Shown here piece after piece: positions 1-7,981 of a stretch of 64,000 nucleotides of DNA (within the stretch, counting starts at the first letter, position 1; every line of letters begins with the position of its first letter). The translations under genes and the position numbers were made by a program. The notes under the pieces were generated by a model that did not search any database, was not told the DNA's origin, and saw nothing but the letters and a program-made list of their open reading frames with translations. The DNA comes from Blattabacterium cuenoti (GTDB lineage: Bacteria; Bacteroidota; Bacteroidia; Flavobacteriales; Blattabacteriaceae). The stretch covers positions 248,001 to 312,000 of the forward strand of contig NZ_CP059198.1 of assembly GCF_014251715.1 (NCBI RefSeq). The letters run 5' to 3'.

Positions 1-245
1 ACTGGAATCATTCAATTAGAAGAGAAAGAAAATTATTATTAAAAAAAAAAGAATTAATAAAAATATATAAAAAATTGAAAAATACAGGGTTAACTATTAT
101 TCCCATAGAATTATTTTTTAATGATAAAGGATATGTTAAACTAAGAATAGTTTTAGCAAAGGGTAAAAAAATATACGATAAACGTGAATTTTTGCGTAAA
201 AAAGATTTTACTAGGGAAGTAAAACACTCGAAATTATTTTATTAA
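1..245 (+). CDS. smpB: SsrA-binding protein SmpB, C-terminal part
   Basis: The gene enters from the left edge; reading starts at base 3 and gives 80 residues before TAA. The visible part has the SmpB pattern of a basic helix ([17 protein letters not shown]), then [37 protein letters not shown] and a lysine/arginine-rich tail ([11 protein letters not shown]). SmpB binds tmRNA and brings it to stalled ribosomes for trans-translation. The N-terminal half of the OB-fold lies outside the window. The conserved KGKKxYDKRE stretch makes the identification secure although no tmRNA gene is seen here. Confidence 0.93.
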   Translation, partial: WNHSIRRERKLLLKKKELIKIYKKLKNTGLTIIPIELFFNDKGYVKLRIVLAKGKKIYDKREFLRKKDFTREVKHSKLFY

Positions 246-259
246 TTAAATCAAATATT

Positions 260-267
260 TATATTTG
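260..267 (+). promoter_or_regulatory. candidate -7 box (TAnnTTTG) for the OmpA-like gene
   Basis: TATATTTG matches the Bacteroidota -7 consensus TAnnTTTG and lies 26 bases before the ATG of the OmpA-like gene, in the 48-base gap after smpB. I see no clear TTTG -33 element at the usual spacing, so this rests on the -7 box and position only. Confidence 0.5.
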
Positions 268-293
268 TTTAGATTCAAAGAAATTATAGTTTT

Positions 294-1517
294 ATGAAAA
301 ACGTCAATTTTTTTATTATTGCTTTATTCGCTTTTTTTTCATCTGTCTTCTCTCAAGATTCTAAAGAAAGATGGTTTGTCCGAATTGGAGCACATGATAT
401 TAATTATTTTCCTATAACATCTCCTTTTAAAGGTTTTTTTCTTAAAAAGAATAATAGTTTTAATCCTATCATATCTAATATAGAATTAGAACATAACATA
501 AAAAAACATATAGGTTTATATTTAGATGCATCATTAGGAATGGTGGACAATAACAGATGGAGAATAGGAAATGCTTTTTTTGTTAAATTGAGTCATGGGG
601 TAAATTTATATATTTTTCCACATTACAAAATAGATCCCTATATAAGATTGGGAGCAGGGTTTCACAAATTTAATGGATACAAAGAAAGAGAGTTGAGAAT
701 AGCCGAAACAAAGTATTTTAAAACGAATAAAAATAATTTTTTTGTATTGGACGGAGGATTAGGTTTAAATTTGTGGATAGTTTCTAATTTTGGAATTAAT
801 TTACAAAGTACTTATAATCAAGTCTTTGCTTACCAAACAAAAGATTATTTGAATTTTTGGAAACATAATATCGGTATGATTTTTCGTTTTGGTAATTTAA
901 AATTTTTAGAAAATAACGTTAAAAATAACGTTAAAAATAAAAAAATAGTAGAAATAGATCAAGATCATGCTTCTTTTCCTTTAATAAAAGAAAAAGAAGA
1001 TAAAAATTTTCAGGAAAACAAAATTTGTTGTCAAGAAGATTTAGATCATGATGGAGTTTTGGATAAAGAAGATTTATGTCCAAATCTATTTGGATTAAAA
1101 AAATTTAAAGGTTGTCCTGATACAGATTCAGATAATGTTCCAGATAATGAAGATAAATGCCCTAAAAAATTTGGTAAAAAAGAAAATCAAGGATGTCCTG
1201 ATGTTATTTTTAGCCCTATTTTATTTGATAGTGGAAAATTTTCATTATCTTATCGTTCTTTGGTAATTATTGATGAGATTGCTGAAATAATAATAAATAA
1301 TTTTACTAATTTTAAATTTTATATAGATGGATTTACAGATTTTAATGGAAAATCCTCTAAAGTTTTGTCTCTAAAAAGAGCCAACGCCGTATTTGAAGCT
1401 TTAATTTATAGAGGAGTAGATCCTACTAGGATAGTAATTAGAGGATTAGGAGTAGGTAAAAAAAAGGGTAAAGGGAAAGGTAAAGGAAGACGTGTTGAAA
1501 TTACAATACGTAAATAA
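294..1517 (+). CDS. OmpA-family outer membrane protein with TSP3 repeats
   Basis: The 407-residue product starts with a signal peptide (about residues 1-20, MKNVNFFIIALFAFFSSVFS, with Q after the likely cleavage site). Residues about 25-205 look like a membrane beta-barrel rich in Tyr/Phe/Gly strands. A linker follows, then two calcium-binding thrombospondin type 3 repeats (DLDHDGVLDKEDLCP and DTDSDNVPDNEDKCP, about 250-300), then an OmpA C-terminal peptidoglycan-binding domain (FDSGKFSL..., GFTDFNG, LSLKRANAV, GVDPTRIVIRG, GRRVEI). The Asp of GFTD and Arg of LKRA are the expected diaminopimelate-binding residues. It should anchor the outer membrane to the wall. The loop before GRRVEI is replaced by a Lys-Gly run (see findings). 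A promoter box lies upstream and a terminator downstream. Confidence 0.9.
   Translation: MKNVNFFIIALFAFFSSVFSQDSKERWFVRIGAHDINYFPITSPFKGFFLKKNNSFNPIISNIELEHNIKKHIGLYLDASLGMVDNNRWRIGNAFFVKLSHGVNLYIFPHYKIDPYIRLGAGFHKFNGYKERELRIAETKYFKTNKNNFFVLDGGLGLNLWIVSNFGINLQSTYNQVFAYQTKDYLNFWKHNIGMIFRFGNLKFLENNVKNNVKNKKIVEIDQDHASFPLIKEKEDKNFQENKICCQEDLDHDGVLDKEDLCPNLFGLKKFKGCPDTDSDNVPDNEDKCPKKFGKKENQGCPDVIFSPILFDSGKFSLSYRSLVIIDEIAEIIINNFTNFKFYIDGFTDFNGKSSKVLSLKRANAVFEALIYRGVDPTRIVIRGLGVGKKKGKGKGKGRRVEITIRK
912..935 (+). repeat. two tandem 12-bp units in the OmpA-like gene
   Basis: The unit AATAACGTTAAA is present twice, end to end, and encodes the repeated residues NNVK-NNVK in the linker between the predicted barrel and the TSP3 repeats. 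It keeps the frame. It looks like a slip-strand duplication in a tolerant linker. Confidence 0.8.
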
Positions 1518-1532
1518 TGAATCATGAATAAT

Positions 1533-1564
1533 AAAAAAACCTCTTGAAATCAAGAGGTTTTTTT
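1533..1564. terminator. bidirectional intrinsic terminator between the OmpA-like gene and tatC
   Basis: Fourteen-base arms (AAAAAAACCTCTTG and its complement) flank a 4-base loop AAAT. The core CCTCTTG/CAAGAGG is GC-containing and the outer part gives a T tract on either strand, so it can end transcription of the OmpA-like gene from the left and tatC from the right. The tatC stop codon (bases 1550-1552) sits in the loop and the first base of the right arm region. Confidence 0.85.
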
Positions 1565-2350
1565 ATTTACATAAAAAGATATGTATATACTCACTTGATA
1601 AAGTATAAGCAGAGGAATTAAAACGATTATTGTACTTAAAATATCTCCAGGTGTAATAGCAGAAGCTATAATTAACAGAATCATAAAAGCATGTTTTCTG
1701 TATTTTTTTAAAAAAAAATAGGAAATTAATTCCATTTTAGTAAGAAAAAATATGAAGAATGGAAATAAAAAAAGAATCCCCATAGATAGTACAGAATGTA
1801 TGATCAAAGATATGTAATCAGATAAATCAAATATATTTTTCGGAATATGACTTATTTTAAAAGAATATCCAAAATGAATTAGAAACGGACATAATATAAA
1901 ATAACCAAATAAAACTCCTAATATAAATAAAATAGACCCCATTAAAAGTATTCCTACAGAATATTTTTTTTCTTTATCTGAAAGAGCAGGTTTTATGAAT
2001 TTCCAAAATTCATAAAAAACATAAGGAAAAGATAAAATGAATCCTCCTATAAAACAAGTCCACATATAAATATGAAATTGTCCAAATATTTGTCTATTTT
2101 GTATCTCTAAATTTTGTGAAAAAAAAGATACAGAATTTAAATGAACACCTAAAAAAGTATTTGTTAATTTATAAAATATACGATAAGTAATGAAATCCGT
2201 TTTTGACGGACCAAAAATAATACAATCAAAAATAATATTTTTATTATTCATTAAAATAATCATTGCAATTATAATTGCACAAAAACAATGAATTATATGT
2301 TTTCTAAGTTCTTCAATATGTTTCCAAAACGGCATTTTATTTTCGTCCAT
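1550..2350 (-). CDS. tatC: Sec-independent protein translocase subunit TatC
   Basis: The 266-residue protein has the TatC start (MPFWKHIEELRKHIIHCF, the conserved HLxELR motif as HIEELRK) and six hydrophobic segments. FYEFWKFIKPALSDKEKKY matches the conserved FxxPALxxxE loop after the second membrane segment, and FFLTKMELIS and RKHAFMILLIIASAITPGD match the C-terminal region. TatC is the receptor for twin-arginine signal peptides in the inner membrane. TatA/TatE partners are not in this window. The gene is divergent from ychF and its end overlaps the shared terminator. Confidence 0.93.
   Translation of the reverse strand: MDENKMPFWKHIEELRKHIIHCFCAIIIAMIILMNNKNIIFDCIIFGPSKTDFITYRIFYKLTNTFLGVHLNSVSFFSQNLEIQNRQIFGQFHIYMWTCFIGGFILSFPYVFYEFWKFIKPALSDKEKKYSVGILLMGSILFILGVLFGYFILCPFLIHFGYSFKISHIPKNIFDLSDYISLIIHSVLSMGILFLFPFFIFFLTKMELISYFFLKKYRKHAFMILLIIASAITPGDILSTIIVLIPLLILYQVSIYISFYVNKKTS
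1991..2017. repeat. 12-bp perfect inverted repeat inside tatC
   Basis: TTTTATGAATTT and its exact complement are separated by 3 bases (CCA). It falls in the segment coding for FVFYEFWKFI of TatC. It is almost all A/T, so some contribution from composition is likely. Confidence 0.75.
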
Positions 2351-2420
2351 CTATATATAATAATATTTTTTTTGATAAAAAATTGTAATTTTTATTGAAT
2401 ATTTTAAAAATTTCATATAA

Positions 2421-3431
2421 ATGAAATGTGGAATTATTGGTCTTCCAAATACAGGAAAATCAACATTTTTTAACCTTATTTCTAATTCTAAAGCTTTATC
2501 AAAAAATTTTCCTTTTTGCACCATAGAACCTAATTATGGAGTAACAAAAGTTATAGATCCAAGGCTATACAAACTAAAAAAAATCATTAATCCAATAAAA
2601 ATTATTCCATATAAAATAAAAATAGTAGATATAGCTGGATTAATTAAAGGATCACATAAAGGAGATGGATTAGGAAATAAATTTTTATCTCATATTCGTG
2701 AAACAAATGTCATGATTCATATGATACGTTTATTTAACGACATCAGTGTTCTTCACATAGAAGGATCTATCAATCCTATTAGAGACAAAGAAATTATTGA
2801 CATAGAATTACAATTAAAAGATTTAGAAACAATAGAAAAAAGATTAGAAAAAATAACTAAAAAAAATAAAACGAATAAATCTATAAATATACTGAAACAA
2901 GTTTTTTCCTTTTTAAAAAAAGGAAAAAATATTAGAATGTATCCATTTAAAGATGATGAAGAAAAACATATAAAGGATTTACAGTTACTAACTATTAAAC
3001 CTGTTATTTATGTATGTAATATAGATAATGAATTGAATGAGGAGATACATTTACATATAAAAAATATGAAAAAAATAGTAGAAACGGAGAATTCTACTTT
3101 GGTAGTTTTATCGTTGAAAAAAAATTGCTATGGTATTGATAAAGTTCTTCAAAAAGCTTATAGCTTATTAAAATTACAAAGTTTTTTTACGGTAGGAAAA
3201 GAAGAGATACGAGCTTGGTCTATTCCAAATCCATGTACCGCTTATGAAGCTGCTTCCGTAATTCATACAGATTTAAAAAAAGGATTTATAAAAGCAGAAA
3301 TTATTCATTATAATGATTTTATAAAATATGGATCAGAAGAAAAAGTAAAAAAAGCGGGAAAATTTTTATGGGCAGGAAAAAATTATTTAATTCAAGATGG
3401 AGACATCATTTATTTTAGATTCAAAAAATAG
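2421..3431 (+). CDS. ychF: Obg-like ATPase YchF
   Basis: The 336-residue protein opens directly with the P-loop GLPNTGKST (residues 6-14), followed by the switch segment FPFCTIEPN and DIAGLIKGSHKGDGLGNKFLSHIRE. The C-terminal TGS-like domain has YFRFKK at the end after EAGK-like AGKFLWAGKNYLIQDGD. YchF is a ribosome-associated ATPase (NxxE-type base recognition) of uncertain cellular role. It is shorter than the usual 360 or so residues; the missing part lies in the acidic segment between LVVLSLKKN and YGIDKVLQ. Its end overlaps the convergent M42 peptidase gene by 11 bases. Confidence 0.93.
   Translation: MKCGIIGLPNTGKSTFFNLISNSKALSKNFPFCTIEPNYGVTKVIDPRLYKLKKIINPIKIIPYKIKIVDIAGLIKGSHKGDGLGNKFLSHIRETNVMIHMIRLFNDISVLHIEGSINPIRDKEIIDIELQLKDLETIEKRLEKITKKNKTNKSINILKQVFSFLKKGKNIRMYPFKDDEEKHIKDLQLLTIKPVIYVCNIDNELNEEIHLHIKNMKKIVETENSTLVVLSLKKNCYGIDKVLQKAYSLLKLQSFFTVGKEEIRAWSIPNPCTAYEAASVIHTDLKKGFIKAEIIHYNDFIKYGSEEKVKKAGKFLWAGKNYLIQDGDIIYFRFKK
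2902..2929. repeat. 13-bp inverted repeat inside ychF
   Basis: T6-CC-T5 pairs exactly with A5-GG-A6 across two bases. It lies in the linker-coding region FSFLKKGKN. The low complexity makes a chance origin more plausible than for the other hairpins. Confidence 0.6.
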
Positions 3432-4491
3432 AGTTATTAATTTCTTGTAAAGTTTCAAAAATTAATAAGATAGCTCTTTCTACATCTTTTTTATGAACCA
3501 TTTCTACTGTTGTATGCATGTATTTAAGAGGAATGGATATTAAAGCAGACGATACTCCTTTATTCGAATAAGCAAAAGCATCTGTATCTGTTCCCGTAGA
3601 TTTAGATGAAACTAAACGTTGAAAACGTATTTTTTTACTATTAGCAGTATGAATAATAAGTTCTCTAATATTTTTTTGTATCGAAGGAGCGTATCCAATT
3701 ACAGGTCCTAACCCACATTTAACATCACCTTGTATTTTTTTATCAATCATAGGACTATAAGTATGATGTGTTACATCCGTAACAATTGCCATATTCGGTT
3801 GTATAGTTTTAGAAATCATTTTAGCTCCTTTTAATCCTACTTCTTCTTGAACTGAATTAACTATATATAATCCAAATTTTAAATTTACACCATTTTCCAT
3901 AATCATTTTCGCAACTTCTGCTATTATAAACCCTCCAATTTTATTATCTAATGCTCTAGCTACAAAATAATTGTTATTCATTATCAAAAATTTATCAGAA
4001 TAAGTAATAACACAACCTACATGAACCCCTATATTTATAGCTTCAATTTTACTAGAAACACCAATATCCACAAATATATTATCTACATTAGGAGATTTTT
4101 CTTCTGAAGATTTTCTTGTATGAATAGCTGGCCATCCAAATACTCCATGTACAAATCCTTTTTTTGTATGAATAATGACTCTTTTAGATGGAGCAATTTG
4201 ATGATCTGATCCTCCATTACGAGATACATATATAATACCATCTTCAGTTATATAATTAACATACCAAGATATCTCATCAACATGAGCTTCAATAATTAAT
4301 TTATATGAAGAATTAGGATTGATTATAGCTACAGCTGTCCCATATAAATCCGTTTGAATTTTTTTTACATAAGAACTAATGTAGTTCATCCATATTTTTT
4401 GTCCTTCACTTTCGTCTCCTGTTGGAGAGTACCCATTTAGATATTTTTCAAGAAATTTCAAAGAATCACTGGTAATTGAATAATTATTCAT
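3421..4491 (-). CDS. M42 family metallopeptidase (aminopeptidase)
   Basis: The 356-residue product has the M42 order of motifs: LNGYSPTGDESEGQKIW near the start, EAHVDEI (first metal His and Asp), ARALDNKIGGFIIAEV (bridging Asp), SVQEEVGLKGAK (catalytic Glu-Glu), VTDVTHHTY (metal Asp) and a C-terminal STGTDTDAFAYSNKGVSSALISIPLKYMHTTVEMVHKKD carrying the last His. These enzymes form large tetrahedral aminopeptidase particles with two metals per active site. The gene lies 11 bases downstream of dapF on the same strand and probably shares its transcript. Confidence 0.9.
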   Translation of the reverse strand: MNNYSITSDSLKFLEKYLNGYSPTGDESEGQKIWMNYISSYVKKIQTDLYGTAVAIINPNSSYKLIIEAHVDEISWYVNYITEDGIIYVSRNGGSDHQIAPSKRVIIHTKKGFVHGVFGWPAIHTRKSSEEKSPNVDNIFVDIGVSSKIEAINIGVHVGCVITYSDKFLIMNNNYFVARALDNKIGGFIIAEVAKMIMENGVNLKFGLYIVNSVQEEVGLKGAKMISKTIQPNMAIVTDVTHHTYSPMIDKKIQGDVKCGLGPVIGYAPSIQKNIRELIIHTANSKKIRFQRLVSSKSTGTDTDAFAYSNKGVSSALISIPLKYMHTTVEMVHKKDVERAILLIFETLQEINNSIF

Positions 4492-4502
4492 TTTTTTTTA
4501 TT

Positions 4503-5297
4503 CTAATTTTTAATAAAAATATTTCCTTGAAATATAAATTCTACAGGGCCAGTTAAATAAATATCTTTATACTCTTTTTTTATTTTTCTAAATGAAACCC
4601 ATAATTTTCCTCCTTTAGTTTTAACTAAAATTTTTCTTATTTTACTAGAAATTTTATCCGTTTGACATGCGGCAATAACAGAAGCAGTCACACCTGTTCC
4701 ACAAGATAAAGTTTCTTTTTCCACACCTCTTTCATAAGTACGAACTTGTAAAATATTATTTTCAAGTATTTCTACAAAATTAACATTTACTCCTTTTTTT
4801 AAATATATATTTTGAAATCTAATTTTTCTACCTTCTTTATCTACATTCATTTCGTTTATGTTTTCTACAAAAACTATATGATGAGGAGAACCCGTATTTA
4901 AAAAAACATGTTTTGGATGAATTTCTATTTCATTTACATCTAGTAAATTAATGGAAACTAAATTTTTTGTTTTTATATATCCATCATGATATCCATCTAT
5001 AGCTCTAAAATGAATTTTATTTTCTTTGTATATACCTAATTTTTTGGAAAAAAAAATAGCACATCTTCCTCCATTTCCACACATCGTACTTTCTTTCCCA
5101 TCGGAATTGTAATATTTCATATAAAAATCACTTTTATAATCATCTTTAATAAAAATAATTCCATCTGCTCCAATTCCAAAATGCCTATTACATAATTTTT
5201 TAAATAAAAAAGAATCTTCCTTAACTATTTTACCCCTAGAATCTATTAATATAAAATCATTTCCTGTTCCATGATATTTAAAAAAACTCATATTCAT
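4503..5297 (-). CDS. dapF: diaminopimelate epimerase
   Basis: DapF converts LL- to meso-diaminopimelate for peptidoglycan and lysine. The protein begins FFKYHGTGNDFILID and contains both catalytic cysteines in MCGNGGRC and SCGTGVTAS, plus the conserved NSDG and GSPHHIVFVE. I chose the ATG at 5297 (MNMSFFKYHG); an in-frame ATG at 5315 would add six residues with no family match, and 5291 is also possible. It supplies the substrate that MurE, encoded in the division cluster, adds to the peptide stem; MurE here carries the diaminopimelate-type DNPR motif. Confidence 0.95.
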   Translation of the reverse strand: MNMSFFKYHGTGNDFILIDSRGKIVKEDSFLFKKLCNRHFGIGADGIIFIKDDYKSDFYMKYYNSDGKESTMCGNGGRCAIFFSKKLGIYKENKIHFRAIDGYHDGYIKTKNLVSINLLDVNEIEIHPKHVFLNTGSPHHIVFVENINEMNVDKEGRKIRFQNIYLKKGVNVNFVEILENNILQVRTYERGVEKETLSCGTGVTASVIAACQTDKISSKIRKILVKTKGGKLWVSFRKIKKEYKDIYLTGPVEFIFQGNIFIKN

Positions 5298-5340
5298 AAA
5301 CAACGAAGTTAACATTATTTTTTAAATAAAATTATGAACA

Positions 5341-5374
5341 CTTGAGCACTTATCTATTCTATTCTATATATTTG
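5341..5374 (+). promoter_or_regulatory. candidate promoter of the DegP-like gene
   Basis: CTTG at 5341-5344 and TATATTTG at 5367-5374 are 22 bases apart, close to the Bacteroidota -33 TTTG / -7 TAnnTTTG arrangement. The -7 box ends 20 bases before the ATG. Confidence 0.55.
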
Positions 5375-5394
5375 TAGAGAGTAATAATCAAAAT

Positions 5395-6900
5395 ATGAAG
5401 AGAATAGTTTTTTATATGATTTTTAGCAGTTTAATAAGTTCAATTATAACCATTGCTGCATATAAACAATACACGAAAGAAGAACCTTTATTTTTTCCAT
5501 ATACATCATCTTCTTCTCCTAAAACAAAACTTACTTCATCTGATTCTTCCTCATTGGTTAGTTCTGCTGGACTACCTGATTTTACAAGAGTAGTAAAAAA
5601 AACAATACATGCAGTAGTTAATGTGAAAAACTATTCAAAAAAATATAGTAGTCAATTTGATCCATTTGATTTATTTTTTGGATTTCCTGATGATTTCGGA
5701 AATAGAGGAAAAAAACCTCAAAAAAATGACTTGCCTGGACTTCATGGATCAGGAGTAATAATCTCTCCTGATGGATATATAGTTACCAATAACCATGTCA
5801 TAAAAGATGCAGAAAAAATTGAAATTTCTCTCAGCGATCAAAAAACTTATCGAGCTAAATTAATAGGGACAGATCCAAGCACGGATATAGCATTATTGAA
5901 AATAAGTGAAAAAAATTTACCTTTTATTTATTTTTCTGATTCTAATAAAGTGCAGGTAGGAGAATGGGTTTTGGCTATAGGAAATCCTTTTGATTTAAAC
6001 TCTACTGTTACAGCAGGGATAATAAGTGCAAAAAATAGAAGTTTAGGAATATTAAGAGGAGAAACACAATCCTCTATTGAATCTTTTTTTCAAACAGATG
6101 CAGCAGTGAATCCTGGAAATAGTGGAGGAGCTTTAGTAAATACTAATGGAGAATTAATTGGAATTAATACTGCTATCTCTTCAGCTTCAGGAAATTTTAT
6201 AGGATATAGTTTCGCTGCTCCTTCTAATTTAGTAGCAAAAGTAGTACAGGATATAAAAAAATACGGTACGGTACAACGTGCATATTTAGGAATTAGAGGG
6301 ATGGATCTTTCTAAGATAGAATATTTAAAAGCTTATAATAAGGAAACACATCAAAGTATAAAACAACAACAAGGGTTTTTAATAGGAGAAGTATTTAATA
6401 AAAGTGGAGCTTCAGATGCAGGTCTTAAAAAAGGAGATATAATAAAAAACATAGACGGGACACCAATACAAAATATTGCAGATTTATCATTTATTGTAGG
6501 AACAAAACATCCAGGAGATAAAGTAAAAGTGAATATAATCCGTAACGGAAATAAAAAAACTTTTAACGTTACTTTAAAAGATATGCAAGGAAGAACAAAA
6601 ATAAGAACTAGGGAGGAAATTTCTCCATCTGAATTGTTAGGTGGGACATTTGAATCACTTAACCAAGAATGTAAAAAATATTTTGGTATTGATTATGGAA
6701 TTAGAATAAAAGAAATAAAAACAGGTCGTTTAAGTACTATAGGTATGGAAGAAGGAGATATTATTTTATCCATTAATGGAGAAAAAATGAGAAAACCTAA
6801 TGATGTAGATCGCGTTTTAAAAAAATATTCTGGAGATGTCACCATAAAATCTATTAAACAAAATGGACAAGTATATATAGCAGGATTTGAAATGAATTAA
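5395..6900 (+). CDS. degP: DegP/HtrA-type periplasmic serine protease (Do family)
   Basis: A signal or anchor segment (about residues 2-22) precedes a trypsin-like domain whose catalytic triad is visible: His134 in TNNHVI, Asp164 in STDIALLK and Ser243 in NPGNSGGAL. Two PDZ domains follow, the first about residues 295-395 (YLGIRGM..., GDIIKNIDGTPI) and the second about 410-500 (GDIILSINGEKM). At 501 residues it has the normal Do-family length. It degrades or refolds damaged envelope proteins. It converges with the permease gene, overlapping it by 4 bases. Confidence 0.95.
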   Translation: MKRIVFYMIFSSLISSIITIAAYKQYTKEEPLFFPYTSSSSPKTKLTSSDSSSLVSSAGLPDFTRVVKKTIHAVVNVKNYSKKYSSQFDPFDLFFGFPDDFGNRGKKPQKNDLPGLHGSGVIISPDGYIVTNNHVIKDAEKIEISLSDQKTYRAKLIGTDPSTDIALLKISEKNLPFIYFSDSNKVQVGEWVLAIGNPFDLNSTVTAGIISAKNRSLGILRGETQSSIESFFQTDAAVNPGNSGGALVNTNGELIGINTAISSASGNFIGYSFAAPSNLVAKVVQDIKKYGTVQRAYLGIRGMDLSKIEYLKAYNKETHQSIKQQQGFLIGEVFNKSGASDAGLKKGDIIKNIDGTPIQNIADLSFIVGTKHPGDKVKVNIIRNGNKKTFNVTLKDMQGRTKIRTREEISPSELLGGTFESLNQECKKYFGIDYGIRIKEIKTGRLSTIGMEEGDIILSINGEKMRKPNDVDRVLKKYSGDVTIKSIKQNGQVYIAGFEMN

Positions 6901-7981
6901 TATGTACTTCTCTTCCAATAAAAAAACCATGTAATGATTCCAAAAATCACATTAGGTAACCAAACAGATAAATAAGAAGGGATATAATTTTTAGTAGAGT
7001 ATATTTTTGCAATTTCTATGAAAAAAATATAAAAAAAAGCTAATATAAACCCTATAATAATATTATAACCTATTTCTCCTTTTTTTATTTTTGAAGAGAT
7101 AGATAACCCTAAAATAGTAAATATAAAAGTGGAAAAAGGTAAACTTGTTCTTTGATGATATTCATTTAAATATATATTTACATTTCTTTTTTTTCTTTCC
7201 ATATCAATAAACTTTTTAAGTTCAGAAATATTCATAGTTTCTGCTATGTATTCTTCAGGTAAAAATTCTTCCGGAGTTATTGGAATTTTTTTTATTTTGT
7301 AAACTCCTCTAATAACAAAATCATGATTTTTTTTTATTGTAGTTTCTATGTAATCATATAAAATGTATATTCTATTTTTTTGGGACCAAAAAATATTTTT
7401 AGATTTTAAAATATATATTAATTGATTCCTATCAAATTTTTGATATACACATTCTTTTCCTATATTTTTTTTTTTTGAGAAATTTCGAATAAAAATATAT
7501 TCATTATTTGAAATTTTAGTGCTAATCGGTTGATTTTTTTCGTATTTTTTTTTATATTTTGAACTTAATAAATATTTATAATGAAATTCATTTTTTTTTT
7601 ATTAGCTATAGGTAAAAAATAATAATTTATTAATAACGCTACAATTCCTATTATAAAAGCTGATATCAAATAAGGAATGGCTAATCTTTTAAAACTAATG
7701 CCGCTTGATAAAATAGCCGTAATTTCTGAATTTTTTGTTAATTTAGATGTTAAAAAAATAACAGATAAAAAAACGGTAATAGGAGAAAAAGTATTAGCTA
7801 ACCATATGGACCAAAAGGGATAATAAAAAATTAAAGCCTCTTTAATTGATCCTTGATTATTTTCCAAACGATGCATACGTTGAGAAATGTCAATAACAAC
7901 AGATAGTAATAACAATGATATAGTAATAAATAAAAAAGTACCGAGAATATTACGAATAATATAACGATCTAAAATTTTCAT
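6897..7981 (-). CDS. LptF/LptG family permease, interrupted by a poly-A frameshift
   Basis: The first reading frame starts at ATG 7981 (MKILDRYIIRNILGTFLF, ATGA overlap with tgt) and runs to a stop at 7565 after IANKKKMNFIINIY. The second frame resumes directly after an A10 tract (plus-strand T10 at 7591-7600) as NEFHYKYLLSSKYKKK and continues without stops through GEIGYNIIIGFILAFFYIFFIE to 6897. One more A in the tract restores a single 361-residue protein with the family's normal length and six membrane segments around a periplasmic domain. LptF/LptG form the inner membrane part of the lipopolysaccharide exporter. It may be expressed by slippage, or be a new pseudogene, or reflect a sequencing error. 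Confidence 0.85.

Noticed and set aside
1550..2350. Loss of the rest of the Tat system
   Set aside because: TatA or TatE may lie elsewhere in the genome; this window cannot show absence.
6897..7235. A separate small membrane protein gene starting MNISELKKF
   Set aside because: The frame is open well upstream and joins the LptF/LptG permease across the A10 tract, so it is the 3' part of that gene.
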